64,000 bases of DNA, taken from the NCBI RefSeq assembly GCF_900101115.1, contig NZ_FNFU01000002.1:84679-148678 (forward strand), in the 5' to 3' direction. This stretch comes from Cryobacterium psychrotolerans (GTDB taxonomy: Bacteria; Actinomycetota; Actinomycetes; Actinomycetales; Microbacteriaceae). The position numbers were made by a program, and so were the translations under genes. Positions 7,300 through 16,167 of this stretch are shown piece after piece. The notes below the pieces were generated by a model. It did not search any database, had not been told where the DNA came from, and worked only from the letters and a program-made list of their open reading frames with translations. Every line of letters begins with the position of its first letter. Within the stretch, counting starts at the first letter, position 1.

Positions 7300-8616
7300 G
7301 TGTCGATGGCAATCGATGGTCTCGTCAGCGGCCTGGATACCACGGGCCTGATCAAGTCCCTCATGCAGCTCGAAGCGGTTCCCCAGACCCTGCTCAAGAA
7401 CAAGGTCTCCGAGTCAACGGCGCTCATCTCCGCCCTCCAGGGCCTCAACACGAGCGTCGCCGGCCTCGCCACCCTCGCAACGAAGACGGCGAAGACCGAT
7501 TCGCTCGACCTCTTCACCGCGTCGAGCAGCACCCCCACGGTCACCGCAGCGGTGACGACAGGCGCAACCGCCGGCCAGATCGACCTCGTCGTCGGCAAAC
7601 TCGCCCAGACCCAGGTGTCGGTCTCCGACGCGCTCACCGCCTGGCCCGACACCACCCTGACCATCACCGGCGCCGGCGGCACGGCAACCACGATCACCGC
7701 GGCCTCGACCTCGCTGGATGACGTGGTTTCGGCGATCAACACCGCCGGAGCAGGCGTCACCGCGACCAAGGTCGCCGTCGGCGCGGCCGGCTTCCGGCTG
7801 CAACTCACCGCGACCGCGAGCGGTGCGGCGGGCAGCTTCACCGTCTCCGGCACGGCCGCCGCGATGACCGAGGTCAAGGCCGGCCAGGATGCCCAGGTCA
7901 CGTTGTGGGCCGGAACCAGCGCCGCACAGGCGATCACCTCGTCCACGAACACCTTCGCCAACCTGCTCCCGGGGGTCGCAATCACCGTTTCCGCGGTCTC
8001 GGTTGACCCGGTCACCGTCAAGGTCGCCCGCAATGACGCGGCGATCAGCACGGTAGCCTCGGACCTCGTCAACGGCCTCAACGGGGTCTTCGCCCTGATC
8101 GCCACGAAGTCGGCGGTGGTGAACAGCACCAACGGCTCAGGGGCGGCTGTTGTCTCCGGCGGTGTCTTCACCGGCGACAGCACGGTGCGCGACATCAACC
8201 AGCGCATCCTCTCCGCGGCCTCGCTCCCGGTGAACGGACGCTCGCCCTCGGAAATCGGGATCAGCATCTCGAAGACCGGCACCATGGAATTCAACGCCAC
8301 GAAGTTCGCCGCCGCCCTGCAGAAGGACCCGGCCGGCGTCGAGGCAACCCTGCAGGAGATCGCCTCCCGGGTCTCCGTCGCGGCCAGCTCGGCATCCGAC
8401 AAGTTTTCGGGCCAGATCACCGCGAAGGTCACCGGCCAGCAGTCGCTCGTGAAGGACCTCGGGAACAGGATCGCCGACTGGGATCTGCGGCTGGCCTCTC
8501 GCAAGTCTTCGCTGGAGCGCACCTACGCCGCCCTCGAGGTGCAGTTGAGCAAGATGAACTCCCAGTCGTCCTGGCTCAGCGCGCAGATCGCGGGCCTCCC
8601 GTCGGGCGGCGCCTGA
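7300..8616 (+). CDS. fliD: Flagellar filament cap protein FliD
   Basis: A 438-residue FliD (HAP2), the cap that folds flagellin at the filament tip. The N-terminus AIDGLVSGLDTTGLIKSLM is the conserved D0 motif. The C-terminus contains the second coiled coil (ISVAASSASDKFSGQIT then LVKDLGNRIADWDLRL) and ends YAALEVQLSKMNSQSSWLSAQ, a standard FliD ending. The GTG at 7300 was chosen because TAGGAGAGG lies about 8 bases upstream; an ATG at 7306 is the alternative. A longer in-frame extension back to 7231 would run into the terminator hairpin and is unlikely. The stop overlaps the fliS ATG by one base. Confidence 0.93.
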   Translation: MSMAIDGLVSGLDTTGLIKSLMQLEAVPQTLLKNKVSESTALISALQGLNTSVAGLATLATKTAKTDSLDLFTASSSTPTVTAAVTTGATAGQIDLVVGKLAQTQVSVSDALTAWPDTTLTITGAGGTATTITAASTSLDDVVSAINTAGAGVTATKVAVGAAGFRLQLTATASGAAGSFTVSGTAAAMTEVKAGQDAQVTLWAGTSAAQAITSSTNTFANLLPGVAITVSAVSVDPVTVKVARNDAAISTVASDLVNGLNGVFALIATKSAVVNSTNGSGAAVVSGGVFTGDSTVRDINQRILSAASLPVNGRSPSEIGISISKTGTMEFNATKFAAALQKDPAGVEATLQEIASRVSVAASSASDKFSGQITAKVTGQQSLVKDLGNRIADWDLRLASRKSSLERTYAALEVQLSKMNSQSSWLSAQIAGLPSGGA

Positions 8617-9044
8617 TGAGCATGACGGCAGGGGCCGAGGCCCAGAAACTGCGCTACAACCGCGAGGCCGTGCTCTCGGCCACGCCCGTGCGGCTGCTCA
8701 CGATGCTCTACGACCGGCTGATGCTCGACCTCGGCCGGGCCGAAGCCGCGCAGATCGCGGCGAACTGGGCCGTCGCCTCGGAGAACCTGCTGCACGCCCA
8801 GGCGATCGTCAGCGAACTCTCCGGGTCGCTCAAGGTCGAGCTCTGGGACGGCGGCGAAGGCCTGCTCGCGCTCTACACCTTTGTGTCGAACTCGCTGGTC
8901 AACGGCAACATCCACCGCGACGTCGAGCGCACCCGCGAAAGCATCGCGCTGCTCGAACCGCTGCGCCAGGCCTGGCACGAGGCCGCGCAGTCGATGCCCG
9001 CACAGCCGGCGCGCTCCACGGGTGGGGGGCTCGGAATTGGCTAG
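8616..9044 (+). CDS. fliS: Flagellin export chaperone FliS
   Basis: A 142-residue FliS, the cytosolic chaperone that binds the C-terminus of flagellin and prevents early polymerisation. Visible are YNREAVLSATPVRLLTMLYDRLMLDL at the N-terminus, matching the FliS motif (usually ..TASPEELILMLYDGAI), and a central LYTFVSNSLVNGNIHRDVERTRE with the conserved L..L...L pattern. It is one-base coupled to fliD and overlaps the next small gene. Confidence 0.92.
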   Translation: MSMTAGAEAQKLRYNREAVLSATPVRLLTMLYDRLMLDLGRAEAAQIAANWAVASENLLHAQAIVSELSGSLKVELWDGGEGLLALYTFVSNSLVNGNIHRDVERTRESIALLEPLRQAWHEAAQSMPAQPARSTGGGLGIG

Positions 9045-9342
9045 CGCGGACTGGGCGGAGAACCCACACGACGAGTGGATGCGCGTGCTCGACGATCTCG
9101 AAAGGTTCCTCGGTTCCTTCGGCGACGGCCTGGACGCCACGCCGTGGACGGCCCCCGTTCGCCTGGGTCCGCTGCCGCCCGCCCTGGTCGGTCGCGCACA
9201 CAAGGTCCTGGCCGGCCAGCGGGAGCTGGTGCGCGAGATCGAGGCCGCACAGCAGGCGGCCGGGCGGCACCTCGCGGCGGTGCGCGCGGTCTCGGCGGCT
9301 CGCAGCGCCGAGACATCCGTGTACGTCGACGTGATGAGCTGA
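9037..9342 (+). CDS. FliT-like small flagellar protein
   Basis: A protein of about 101 residues in the position where fliT usually follows fliS. It is mostly helical, with DEWMRVLDDLERFLGSF early and a long helix near the end (AGQRELVREIEAAQQAAGRHLAAVRAV), fitting a small FliT-type chaperone. No strong family signature is visible, so the name rests on position and helix layout. The TTG at 9037 gives an 8-base overlap with fliS and has a G-rich run before it. The ATG at 9079 (87 residues) is the alternative start. Confidence 0.55.
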   Translation: MASADWAENPHDEWMRVLDDLERFLGSFGDGLDATPWTAPVRLGPLPPALVGRAHKVLAGQRELVREIEAAQQAAGRHLAAVRAVSAARSAETSVYVDVMS

Positions 9343-9396
9343 CGACGTCCTGAGCGGGCGCAGACCCCCCGTCCGGGTGAACTTCCGATGATTGCC

Positions 9397-9423
9397 TAAC
9401 GAAGCCCTGGGCGCGCCCGATAG
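9397..9423 (+). promoter_or_regulatory. Sigma-28-like promoter for the flgB operon
   Basis: TAACGAAG, 11 bases, then CCCGATAG. It lies in the only real gap (9343-9495) between fliS/fliT-like and flgB. In enterobacteria basal-body genes are not sigma-28 dependent, so a late-type promoter here would be a different hierarchy. Confidence 0.7.
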
Positions 9424-9495
9424 CTGACTCTGAGCACGGATTGCTCTTCACTGGCCACGGATCGGCCGTCTGTTCCTTTGACGAAGCGGGACTCC

Positions 9496-9837
9496 GTGCT
9501 TGAATCCGTGACCGCCAGCGCCCTGGCGAGTGCCCTGGATGGGCTGGCCCTGCGCCAGCGCACCATCGCGAACAACATCGCGAACGTCAACACCCCCAAT
9601 TACCACGCCAAGCGAGTCGCCTTCGAGGGCGCCCTGGCGAAGTCGGTAGCGGCCGGCGACGGCCACGCCTCGGCCACCACGGAACGCTCCCTCGAGCCGA
9701 CGAACGAAATCGGCAACAACGTCAACCTCGACACCGAGACGCTCTCGAACATCGACACGGTGCTGCGGTTCCAGTTCGCCGCCCGCGCCGCCGACGCCCC
9801 GTTCAGCGCCGTTCGCGCCGCCCTTCGGACCAGCTGA
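9496..9837 (+). CDS. flgB: Flagellar basal-body rod protein FlgB
   Basis: A 113-residue FlgB, a proximal rod subunit exported across the membrane. The N-terminal signature reads LESVTASALASALDGLALRQRTIANNIANVNTPNY, the rod/hook motif, and the C-terminal helix starts near LSNIDTVLRFQFAARAA. The GTG at 9496 was preferred over a TTG at 9478, because FlgB proteins begin at this point and GAAGCGGGA lies just before it. It opens a long run of overlapping basal-body genes. Confidence 0.92.
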   Translation: MLESVTASALASALDGLALRQRTIANNIANVNTPNYHAKRVAFEGALAKSVAAGDGHASATTERSLEPTNEIGNNVNLDTETLSNIDTVLRFQFAARAADAPFSAVRAALRTS

Positions 9838-10229
9838 TGACCTTCGACGCGATCGGGATCGCCGGAACCGGGCTCACGCTGCACCGCAAGTGGCTCGACG
9901 CCGTCGCCGACAACATGGCGAACATCAACACGGTCAAGAGCACCGACGGGAGCGCCTTCCAGGCCCGTTACGTCGTCGCCCAGGAGGGCGAGGGCAACTC
10001 CGGCGCGTACGTCGCCGGGGCGGCCTTCGGCGACGCGGAGGGACGGCTCTCCTTCCAGCCCGACCACCCCCTCGCCGACAAGGACGGGTACGTGCGCCTG
10101 CCCGACATCGACATGGCCACCCAGATGGGCCAGCTCATCATGGCGCAGCGCGGCTACCAGGCCAACGCCGCCGTCGTCGACCGCGCGAAGACCAGCTACG
10201 AAGCAGCACTACAGATTGGACGTTCCTGA
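9837..10229 (+). CDS. flgC: Flagellar basal-body rod protein FlgC
   Basis: A 130-residue FlgC, second proximal rod protein. It begins FDAIGIAGTGLTLHRKWLDAVADNMANINT, the usual rod signature, carries the FlgC region GYVRLPDIDMATQMGQLIMAQRGYQANAAVVDRAK, and ends in the family helix. Its ATG overlaps the flgB stop by one base, and its stop overlaps the fliE ATG by one base. The length is typical. Confidence 0.95.
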   Translation: MTFDAIGIAGTGLTLHRKWLDAVADNMANINTVKSTDGSAFQARYVVAQEGEGNSGAYVAGAAFGDAEGRLSFQPDHPLADKDGYVRLPDIDMATQMGQLIMAQRGYQANAAVVDRAKTSYEAALQIGRS

Positions 10230-10561
10230 TGCCGTTCGGCGCCATTGACAGTGTGCAGGGCACGGCCGGAACCGGCGTGCTTTCCGGCCTGCAGGGCCTG
10301 CTGGCCACCCAGGGAACCCAGGGAACGCAGGATGCCGGCGGCGCCGGGTTCGCGAGCGCGCTCACCGGGGCGGTCGACAACCTCCAGCAGACCCAGTCCG
10401 CCTCGAACTCCCTCGCCATCCAGGCCGTCACCGGCGACCTGAACGACATTCACACCGCCATGATCGCCTCGACGAGGGCCCAGGTGACGATGGAACTCGT
10501 CGCCGGCATTCGGAACAAGGGTGTTGACGCGTTCAACGAGATCATGCGGATGCAGGCCTGA
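10229..10561 (+). CDS. fliE: Flagellar hook-basal body protein FliE
   Basis: A 110-residue FliE, thought to link the MS ring to the rod. The C-terminal half is diagnostic: SNSLAIQAVTGDLNDIHTAMIASTRAQVTMELVAGIRNKGVDAFNEIMRMQA. The N-terminal third is Gly/Thr/Gln-rich with a small repeat (TQGTQGTQ). One-base overlaps tie it to flgC and fliF. Confidence 0.93.
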   Translation: MPFGAIDSVQGTAGTGVLSGLQGLLATQGTQGTQDAGGAGFASALTGAVDNLQQTQSASNSLAIQAVTGDLNDIHTAMIASTRAQVTMELVAGIRNKGVDAFNEIMRMQA

Positions 10562-12156
10562 TGCCGGCTCAGGTCACCTCGGCGTTCCGGCGATTCGGAA
10601 ACGCGCTGCGCGAGTTCACCATCGCGCAGCGCACGGTCGCGCTCATCGGTGTGGCGGTGCTCGTGCTGGGCATCGCCGCGCTCTCGATGTGGGCAACCAA
10701 GCCCGCCTTCACGCCCCTGTTCTCCGGCCTAAGCGGCTCGGACGCCAACACGATCGTCGACCAGCTCCGCACCGACGGCGTGCCGTACGAGCTCAGCGAC
10801 GGAGGCGCGACCATCCTGGTTCCCGAGAAGAGCGTCTACGACGAACGACTCAAGGCCGCGTCGGCCGGGCTGCCCTCCTCGAGCACCGGGGGATACGCAC
10901 TCCTGGACAAGATGGGCGTCACCGCCTCGGAATTCCAGCAGTCGGTGACCTACAAGCGGGCCCTCGAAGGAGAGCTCGCCGCCACGATCGAGGCGCTCGA
11001 CGGAGTACGGACCGCCTCGGTGCGCCTGGCCATCCCCAAGGAAAGCGTGTTCGTCGCCGAGGCGAACGACCCCACGGCATCCGTCTTCATTGAAACCGAA
11101 AACGGCATCACCCTGACGGGCGAGCAGGTCGAGGCCATCGTGCACCTCACCTCCTCCTCGATCGACGGCATGGCCCCGTCCGACGTCGCCGTTGTCGACG
11201 CCGGCGGCGCCGTGCTCTCGGCCGTCGGCGTCGGCGCGACCGGCAGCGCCGACAAGCAGTCCTCGGTGTACGAGGAACGCGTGCAGGGCTCGGTGCAGGC
11301 CATGCTCGACAAGATCGTCGGGCCGGGCAATGCCAGCGTCGTGGTCGCCGCCGACCTGAGCTACGAGTCCGCCGAGCGAGTCGAGGAGACCTTCACGACA
11401 CCCACGGATGCCCCGGCGCTGAACGAAGCGGTCAAATCCGAGACGTACGCGGGCAGCAAGGGCGGCGCGGCCGGAGTGCTCGGCCCCGACAACATCTCCG
11501 TGCCGGCCGGAGCGGACAGCGACGGAACCTTCACGTCCAAGGACAGCACGCGCAACAACGCCGTCAACAAGGTCACCGAATCGCGCACGATCCCGTCCGG
11601 CGCGATCAAGCGGCAGACCGTTTCCGTCGCGGTGAACTCCGAAGCGGCCGGTGACCTCAACGTGTCGGACCTGTCGTCCCTCGTCGCCTCGGCCGCCGGG
11701 ATCGACCTGGCCCGCGGTGACGAAGTGACGGTCGAGGTCGTCAGCTTCAACACGGCCGGGGAACAGGATGCCGCGGCAGCCCTCGCCGCCGCCGAGGCGG
11801 CCGAGAACGCCGACCGCGTCGCCGGGCTGATCCGGATCGCCATCATCGCGGCCGCCCTCGTCATCCCGTTCATCCTCGGCCTGATCGTGTACGCCAGGCG
11901 GTCGCGCCGGCAAAGCCGCGAACCGATGGATGTCGGCGACCTGTCGGAGTTCCGCAGCGCCCTGGACGCACCGACGGTTCCGCTGGTCCGAGCCCCGTCG
12001 ATCACCCCACGGATCATCAACCCGGGACCGTCGATCGCCTACGAGGCGACCGACGCCGAGAACCTGCGGTCGGAGATCGACGCCCTCGCCCAGCGCGACC
12101 CCAAGGGCACGGCGCAGTACCTGCGCGGCTTCATGGACGAACGGCAGCCGGCATGA
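10561..12156 (+). CDS. fliF: Flagellar MS-ring protein FliF
   Basis: A 531-residue FliF, the membrane ring on which the flagellum is built. Two membrane spans bracket it: residues about 20-43 (VALIGVAVLVLGIAALSMW) and about 422-446 (IAIIAAALVIPFILGLIVYA). Between them are the secretin-like RBM domains, with FSGLSGSDANTIVDQL, TIEALDGVRTASVRLAIPKESVF and DAGGAVLSAVG, all typical of FliF. The cytoplasmic tail (RSEIDALAQRDPKGTAQYLRGFM) is the FliG-binding motif. The length is near normal (about 540-560). Confidence 0.96.
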   Translation: MPAQVTSAFRRFGNALREFTIAQRTVALIGVAVLVLGIAALSMWATKPAFTPLFSGLSGSDANTIVDQLRTDGVPYELSDGGATILVPEKSVYDERLKAASAGLPSSSTGGYALLDKMGVTASEFQQSVTYKRALEGELAATIEALDGVRTASVRLAIPKESVFVAEANDPTASVFIETENGITLTGEQVEAIVHLTSSSIDGMAPSDVAVVDAGGAVLSAVGVGATGSADKQSSVYEERVQGSVQAMLDKIVGPGNASVVVAADLSYESAERVEETFTTPTDAPALNEAVKSETYAGSKGGAAGVLGPDNISVPAGADSDGTFTSKDSTRNNAVNKVTESRTIPSGAIKRQTVSVAVNSEAAGDLNVSDLSSLVASAAGIDLARGDEVTVEVVSFNTAGEQDAAAALAAAEAAENADRVAGLIRIAIIAAALVIPFILGLIVYARRSRRQSREPMDVGDLSEFRSALDAPTVPLVRAPSITPRIINPGPSIAYEATDAENLRSEIDALAQRDPKGTAQYLRGFMDERQPA

Positions 12157-13181
12157 GCGCCGCCGCGACCACCGCGAAGACCCTGACGGGCACCCAGAAG
12201 GTCGCGATCGTGCTGATGAACCTCGGCCAGGAGCATGCCGCCGAGGTGATGAAGGAGTTCAGCGAGCTCGAAGCAGCCGCGATCATCGCGGAGATCGTCG
12301 GCCTGCGCCGCGTCGACGACACCGTCGCCGACGAAACCCTGACGGAGTTCCATCGGTTGATGGCGACGGGCGCCCGCCAGTCGCACGGCGGGCACGACTT
12401 CGCACTCGGGCTGCTCGAAGCGTCCTTCGGAGCAGAGAAGGCGGCCGGAGTCATGACCCGGGTCGCCTCGTCGATGGCGGGCAAGGCGTTCGAGTTCCTC
12501 GACGCCGCTGAACCCGGCCAGGTGCTCACTCTCCTCGACGGGGAGCTCCCGCAGACGATCGCCCTCGTGCTGGCCCACCTGCGGCCGGAGCGGGCATCCG
12601 CAGTGCTCGCCGGGCTCGACGCCTCCCGCCGCACCGACGTCGCCCAGTGCATCGCGACTATGGGGACGGCAACGCCCGAGGCGGTTCGCATCGTCACCGA
12701 CACCCTCAAGCTGCGGGCGGGCTCCGTCGTCGGCTCGAGCGAGGCCGCCGAGGTCATCGGCGGGGTCCAGCCGCTGGTCGACATCATCAACCGCTCCGAC
12801 GTCGCCACCGAGCGGGCCATGCTCGAGGCCCTCGACGAACGCGACCCCGCCCTGGCCGAAGAGGTGCGCTCGCGGATGCTCACCTTCGCCGACATCGTCA
12901 AGCTCGAGAGCCGCGACGTGCAGCAGGTGCTCCGCGGCATCGACTCCGGCATCCTGGCCGCCGCCATGAAGGGGTCCTCCGAATCGGTCATCGAGGTCAT
13001 CCGGGCGAACCTGTCCGAGCGCAACCGGGCAACGCTCGACGACGAGATCGCCGCGATCGGCCCGGTGCGCGTGTCGCATGTCGAGGATGCCCGCGCCGAG
13101 ATCGTGCGCGCGATCCGCGATCTCGCCGCGCAGGGCAGCATCACCGTCGTCCGCGGGGACGAGGAAGAATATGTCTACTGA
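12153..13181 (+). CDS. fliG: Flagellar motor switch protein FliG
   Basis: A 342-residue FliG, the rotor part of the switch that contacts MotA. The N-domain starts LTGTQKVAIVLMNLGQEHAAEVMKEF. The middle domain has GELPQTIALVLAHLRPERASAVLAGL, matching the EHPQT motif region. The C-domain shows MLTFADIVKLESRDVQQVLRGID and the charged helix (EEVRSRM) used for torque. The first ATG overlaps fliF by 4 bases. It sits between its partners FliF and FliH. Confidence 0.96.
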   Translation: MSAAATTAKTLTGTQKVAIVLMNLGQEHAAEVMKEFSELEAAAIIAEIVGLRRVDDTVADETLTEFHRLMATGARQSHGGHDFALGLLEASFGAEKAAGVMTRVASSMAGKAFEFLDAAEPGQVLTLLDGELPQTIALVLAHLRPERASAVLAGLDASRRTDVAQCIATMGTATPEAVRIVTDTLKLRAGSVVGSSEAAEVIGGVQPLVDIINRSDVATERAMLEALDERDPALAEEVRSRMLTFADIVKLESRDVQQVLRGIDSGILAAAMKGSSESVIEVIRANLSERNRATLDDEIAAIGPVRVSHVEDARAEIVRAIRDLAAQGSITVVRGDEEEYVY

Positions 13182-13779
13182 CATGGCGTTCTCCCGCGTG
13201 GCCTTCCCCAACCTCGGACAGGACGGCCGCGAGGTCATCGACGAGCAGTCCCGGGCCCGGGGCCACGCCGCGGGCTACGCGGAAGGCCTCCGGCTGGCCG
13301 CCACCCGGATGCACGAGCAGTCGCTGCGACTCGAGGCCGACCACGCCGCGGTCCTCCGGCACGCCGAGGCGAAGGCGGACCGGATGGTCGAGCTGCTGGC
13401 CGCCGCCGCGCGCGCCCTGGACGCGAGCGCACTTCCCCTCATCCAGGGCGTCGAGGTCGCGATCGTCGGGTCGGCCGTCGACCTGGCCGAGGCCGTCATC
13501 GGCGCCGAACTCGGCGACCGGGAGTCGGCGGCCCGCCTGGCCCTGCGCCGCGCGCTCGACCACGAACACGCGCCCGAAGTGCACACCGTGCGGATGCATC
13601 CGGACGACCTCGAACTCCTCGGCACCGAGATCGCCGCCCGCGCCGGCGTGCGGTTCACCGCCGACCCGCAGCTGGCGCGGGGCGACGCCATGACGGAATT
13701 CGGCGAAGGATTCCTCGACGCGAGAATCGGCACGGCCCTCCGGCGGGCCAGGGCAGCCCTCGACGGAGTCCGGCAGTGA
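13171..13779 (+). CDS. fliH: Flagellar export ATPase regulator FliH
   Basis: A 202-residue FliH-like protein, the stator of the export ATPase FliI. It has an Ala-rich helical N-half (ARGHAAGYAEGLRLAATRMHEQSLRLEADHAAVLRHAEAKADRM) and a C-domain with VEVAIVGSAVDLAEAVIGAEL, then VHTVRMHPDDLELLG and LDARIGTALRRARAAL, the V-ATPase subunit E-like fold. The ATG at 13171 overlaps fliG by 11 bases; an ATG at 13183 is also possible. Sequence conservation is weak in this family, so position supports the call. Confidence 0.87.
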   Translation: MSTDMAFSRVAFPNLGQDGREVIDEQSRARGHAAGYAEGLRLAATRMHEQSLRLEADHAAVLRHAEAKADRMVELLAAAARALDASALPLIQGVEVAIVGSAVDLAEAVIGAELGDRESAARLALRRALDHEHAPEVHTVRMHPDDLELLGTEIAARAGVRFTADPQLARGDAMTEFGEGFLDARIGTALRRARAALDGVRQ

Positions 13780-15104
13780 CCACGACCTGGCGCCCGCAGG
13801 CGCGGCAGTTCGACGCGGCCCTCCACGCGGCCAGGCCCCAGCGAATGGGCGTGGTCTCCTCGATCGTCGGCCTCGGCGTCGAGCTGACCGGTCTGCCCGC
13901 CTCGATCGGCGACCTGGTCACGATCGGCGAGGGCCCCGGCATTGACGCCGAAGTCGTCGCGACGACGCGCGAGGGAGTGCGCTGCATGCCGCTCGGCCGG
14001 ATGACCGGGGTCAGGATCGGCACGACGGCCAGGTCCACCGGGACTCCGCTGCTCGTCCCCACCGGCACCGGCCTGTTCGGGCGCGTGCTCGACGGGCTCG
14101 GCCGTCCCATCGACGGCAAGGGGCCCCTCCGGAACGACGGGATGGTCTCCCTCGACAACGACAGCCCCTCTGCCATGCACCGCGCCCGCATCGACACCCC
14201 GCTGCAACTGGGCGTGCGGGTGCTGGACACCATGACGACCGTCGGCAAGGGCCAGCGGATGGGCCTGTTCGCGGCATCCGGTGTCGGGAAGTCCTCCCTG
14301 CTCTCGATGATCGCCCGCGGCACGGATGCCGAGGTGTCCGTGATCGCCCTGGTGGGGGAGCGCGGCCGGGAAGTACGCGAGTTCCTCGAAGACGACCTCG
14401 GCCCCGAGGGCCTCGCCCGCTCCATCGTCGTCGTGTCCACCTCCGACGAGCCGGCCATGATGCGGCTCCGCGCCGCCTTCACCGCCACGCGCATCGCGGA
14501 GTCCTTCCGGGACCGCGGCACCGATGTGATGCTGATGATGGACTCGCTCACCCGGGTCGCCATGGCCCAGCGCGAGATCGGCCTGTCGGTCGGCGAACCG
14601 CCGGCGACGCGCGGTTATCCGCCCTCCACCTTCTCCGTGCTCGCCCGGCTGCTCGAGCGGGCCGGGACCGACGCGACCGGGTCGATCACCGGCATCTACA
14701 CGGTCCTCGTCGACGGTGACGACCACAACGAGCCCATCGCCGACGCCGCGCGATCCATTCTCGACGGGCACGTGGTGCTCGACCGCAAACTCGCGATCAC
14801 CGGGCACTTCCCGTCCGTGGACGTGTTGGGCTCCATTTCCCGCGTCGCGTCCCGGGTCAACACCGCCGAACGCAACCGGGTGGCCGGCGTCCTGCGGCGC
14901 GTGCTGGCCGCTCGCCGGGCCGCCCAGGACCTGCTCGACGTCGGCGCGTACCGGCGGGGGACCAACCCGCTGGTCGATGCCGCGGTCGACCACGAGGCAT
15001 CCATCACGGCATTCCTGCAGCAGACGATGGACGACCGGACGCCGGCCTCGGCATCCTGGGACGCCCTCACCCGGCTTACGAACACACTGGAAGGCATCTC
15101 ATGA
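13776..15104 (+). CDS. fliI: Flagellum-specific ATPase FliI
   Basis: A 442-residue F1-beta-like ATPase that powers or primes type III flagellar export. The Walker A loop ASGVGKSSLL has its Lys at residue 172. VLMMMDSLTRVAMAQREIGL is the Walker B and following helix. GERGREVREFLEDDLG and GYPPSTFSVLARLLERAG are FliI signatures. The length matches the family (about 440). It overlaps fliH by 4 bases and fliJ by 4 bases. Confidence 0.97.
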   Translation: MTTTWRPQARQFDAALHAARPQRMGVVSSIVGLGVELTGLPASIGDLVTIGEGPGIDAEVVATTREGVRCMPLGRMTGVRIGTTARSTGTPLLVPTGTGLFGRVLDGLGRPIDGKGPLRNDGMVSLDNDSPSAMHRARIDTPLQLGVRVLDTMTTVGKGQRMGLFAASGVGKSSLLSMIARGTDAEVSVIALVGERGREVREFLEDDLGPEGLARSIVVVSTSDEPAMMRLRAAFTATRIAESFRDRGTDVMLMMDSLTRVAMAQREIGLSVGEPPATRGYPPSTFSVLARLLERAGTDATGSITGIYTVLVDGDDHNEPIADAARSILDGHVVLDRKLAITGHFPSVDVLGSISRVASRVNTAERNRVAGVLRRVLAARRAAQDLLDVGAYRRGTNPLVDAAVDHEASITAFLQQTMDDRTPASASWDALTRLTNTLEGIS

Positions 15105-15535
15105 ATCGCGCATTCTCGCTCACCGGGTTGCTCCGGCTGCGCCACCTCCAGCAGGACGAAGCCGCCGGCGCTCTGGCCGCGGCGAACCGGAACGCCACGG
15201 AGAACAGCGCCCACCGCACCGAGACCCACAGCGCTATGGCCAACATCCCGGTGTCGGCCACCACCAGCGCCGCACTCAACGCGATGGCGGCCGCGCGCGC
15301 GTCGTCGCGGAGCATGCTCGCCGACCTCGACGGGCTCGGCCGGAACTACGCCGTCGCCGTGGGGGAGGCGCAGAACGCCTTCGACGTAGCCCGGGCGCAA
15401 TCGATCGGACTGGAAAAGCTCCAGACCCGGCACGCCGCGGCGTGGAACGCCGAAGAGCTCCACGGCGAACAGACCGCGCTCGACGAGATCGCCTCCACCC
15501 GCTGGCACCAGGGCCAGGCGGGAGCCGCGCGATGA
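15101..15535 (+). CDS. fliJ: Flagellar export protein FliJ
   Basis: A 144-residue helical protein immediately after fliI, where the coiled-coil chaperone-escort FliJ belongs. It starts FSLTGLLRLRHLQQDEAAGALAAANRNA and consists of two long Ala/Glu/Arg-rich helices, as in FliJ, which resembles the gamma subunit of F1. The family has low sequence identity, so the name relies on size, helix content and position. It overlaps the next gene by 4 bases (ATGA). Confidence 0.85.
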   Translation: MNRAFSLTGLLRLRHLQQDEAAGALAAANRNATENSAHRTETHSAMANIPVSATTSAALNAMAAARASSRSMLADLDGLGRNYAVAVGEAQNAFDVARAQSIGLEKLQTRHAAAWNAEELHGEQTALDEIASTRWHQGQAGAAR

Positions 15536-16167
15536 CGATGGTTGCCGCCCTCGGCCGGGTCGCCGAGATCCAGTCCACCCTGATCCAGCTCTCCGGGGTT
15601 CCGGCGGCGCAGGAGACCGCCGCGGCTCCGGTCGACGCCTTCGCAGCGAACCTGGCCACGGCCCTGGGCACACCCGGCACGTCCGGGGTGCCCTCCGTGG
15701 CCACGCCCGGGTCCGGTTCCGGCGTCTCCGGCACCGACGTGACGAACGCCGCAAAGAAATACCTCGGCGTGCCCTATGTCTTCGGCGGGGAGGACGGAGA
15801 AGGCATGGACTGCTCCGGTCTCGTGCAGCGCGTCTACGCCGACGTCGGGGTCAAGGTTCCCCGCCTCGTCTCCGGCCAGATGAAGCTCGGCACCGAGGTG
15901 GGCTCCCTGGCCCAGGCGCTGCCCGGCGACCTCATCGTGACCGGCGGCGGCGCCCACATCCTCATCTACGCCGGCAACAACAAGGTCATCCACGCTCCCT
16001 ACCCCGGCAGGACCGTCAGCCTCGTGGACGCCTACATGAAGGATTCCGACATCGACACGATCCGCAGGGTCATCCCGACCGCGACCGCGCCGGCATCGCT
16101 CCCGTCCGGCGGCAGCGACGCCTTCAGCGCCGCGCTGGCCGCCTTCGCGGCGGGCGGGTCGAGGTGA
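15532..16167 (+). CDS. NlpC/P60 peptidoglycan hydrolase of the flagellar operon
   Basis: A 211-residue protein with an NlpC/P60 cysteine peptidase domain (about residues 75-190). Such domains cut peptide bonds in the cell-wall stem peptide. The catalytic set is visible: Cys94 in MDCSGLVQRVY, His142 in GGAHILIY and His154 in VIHAPYPG. The first 75 residues have no signal peptide or membrane span. They contain VAEIQSTLIQL and FAANLATALG, then a Gly/Ser/Pro linker. The gene is locked by 4-base overlaps between fliJ and fliK, so it is very likely exported by the flagellar gate to open the wall for the rod, the job FlgJ does in Gram-negatives. The domain is certain; the route and role are inferred. 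Confidence 0.9.
   Translation: MTMVAALGRVAEIQSTLIQLSGVPAAQETAAAPVDAFAANLATALGTPGTSGVPSVATPGSGSGVSGTDVTNAAKKYLGVPYVFGGEDGEGMDCSGLVQRVYADVGVKVPRLVSGQMKLGTEVGSLAQALPGDLIVTGGGAHILIYAGNNKVIHAPYPGRTVSLVDAYMKDSDIDTIRRVIPTATAPASLPSGGSDAFSAALAAFAAGGSR

Noticed and set aside
9478..9495. A TTG start for flgB at 9478.
   Set aside because: The FlgB family begins at the later GTG (LESVTASAL), and the purine-rich ribosome site lies between the two.
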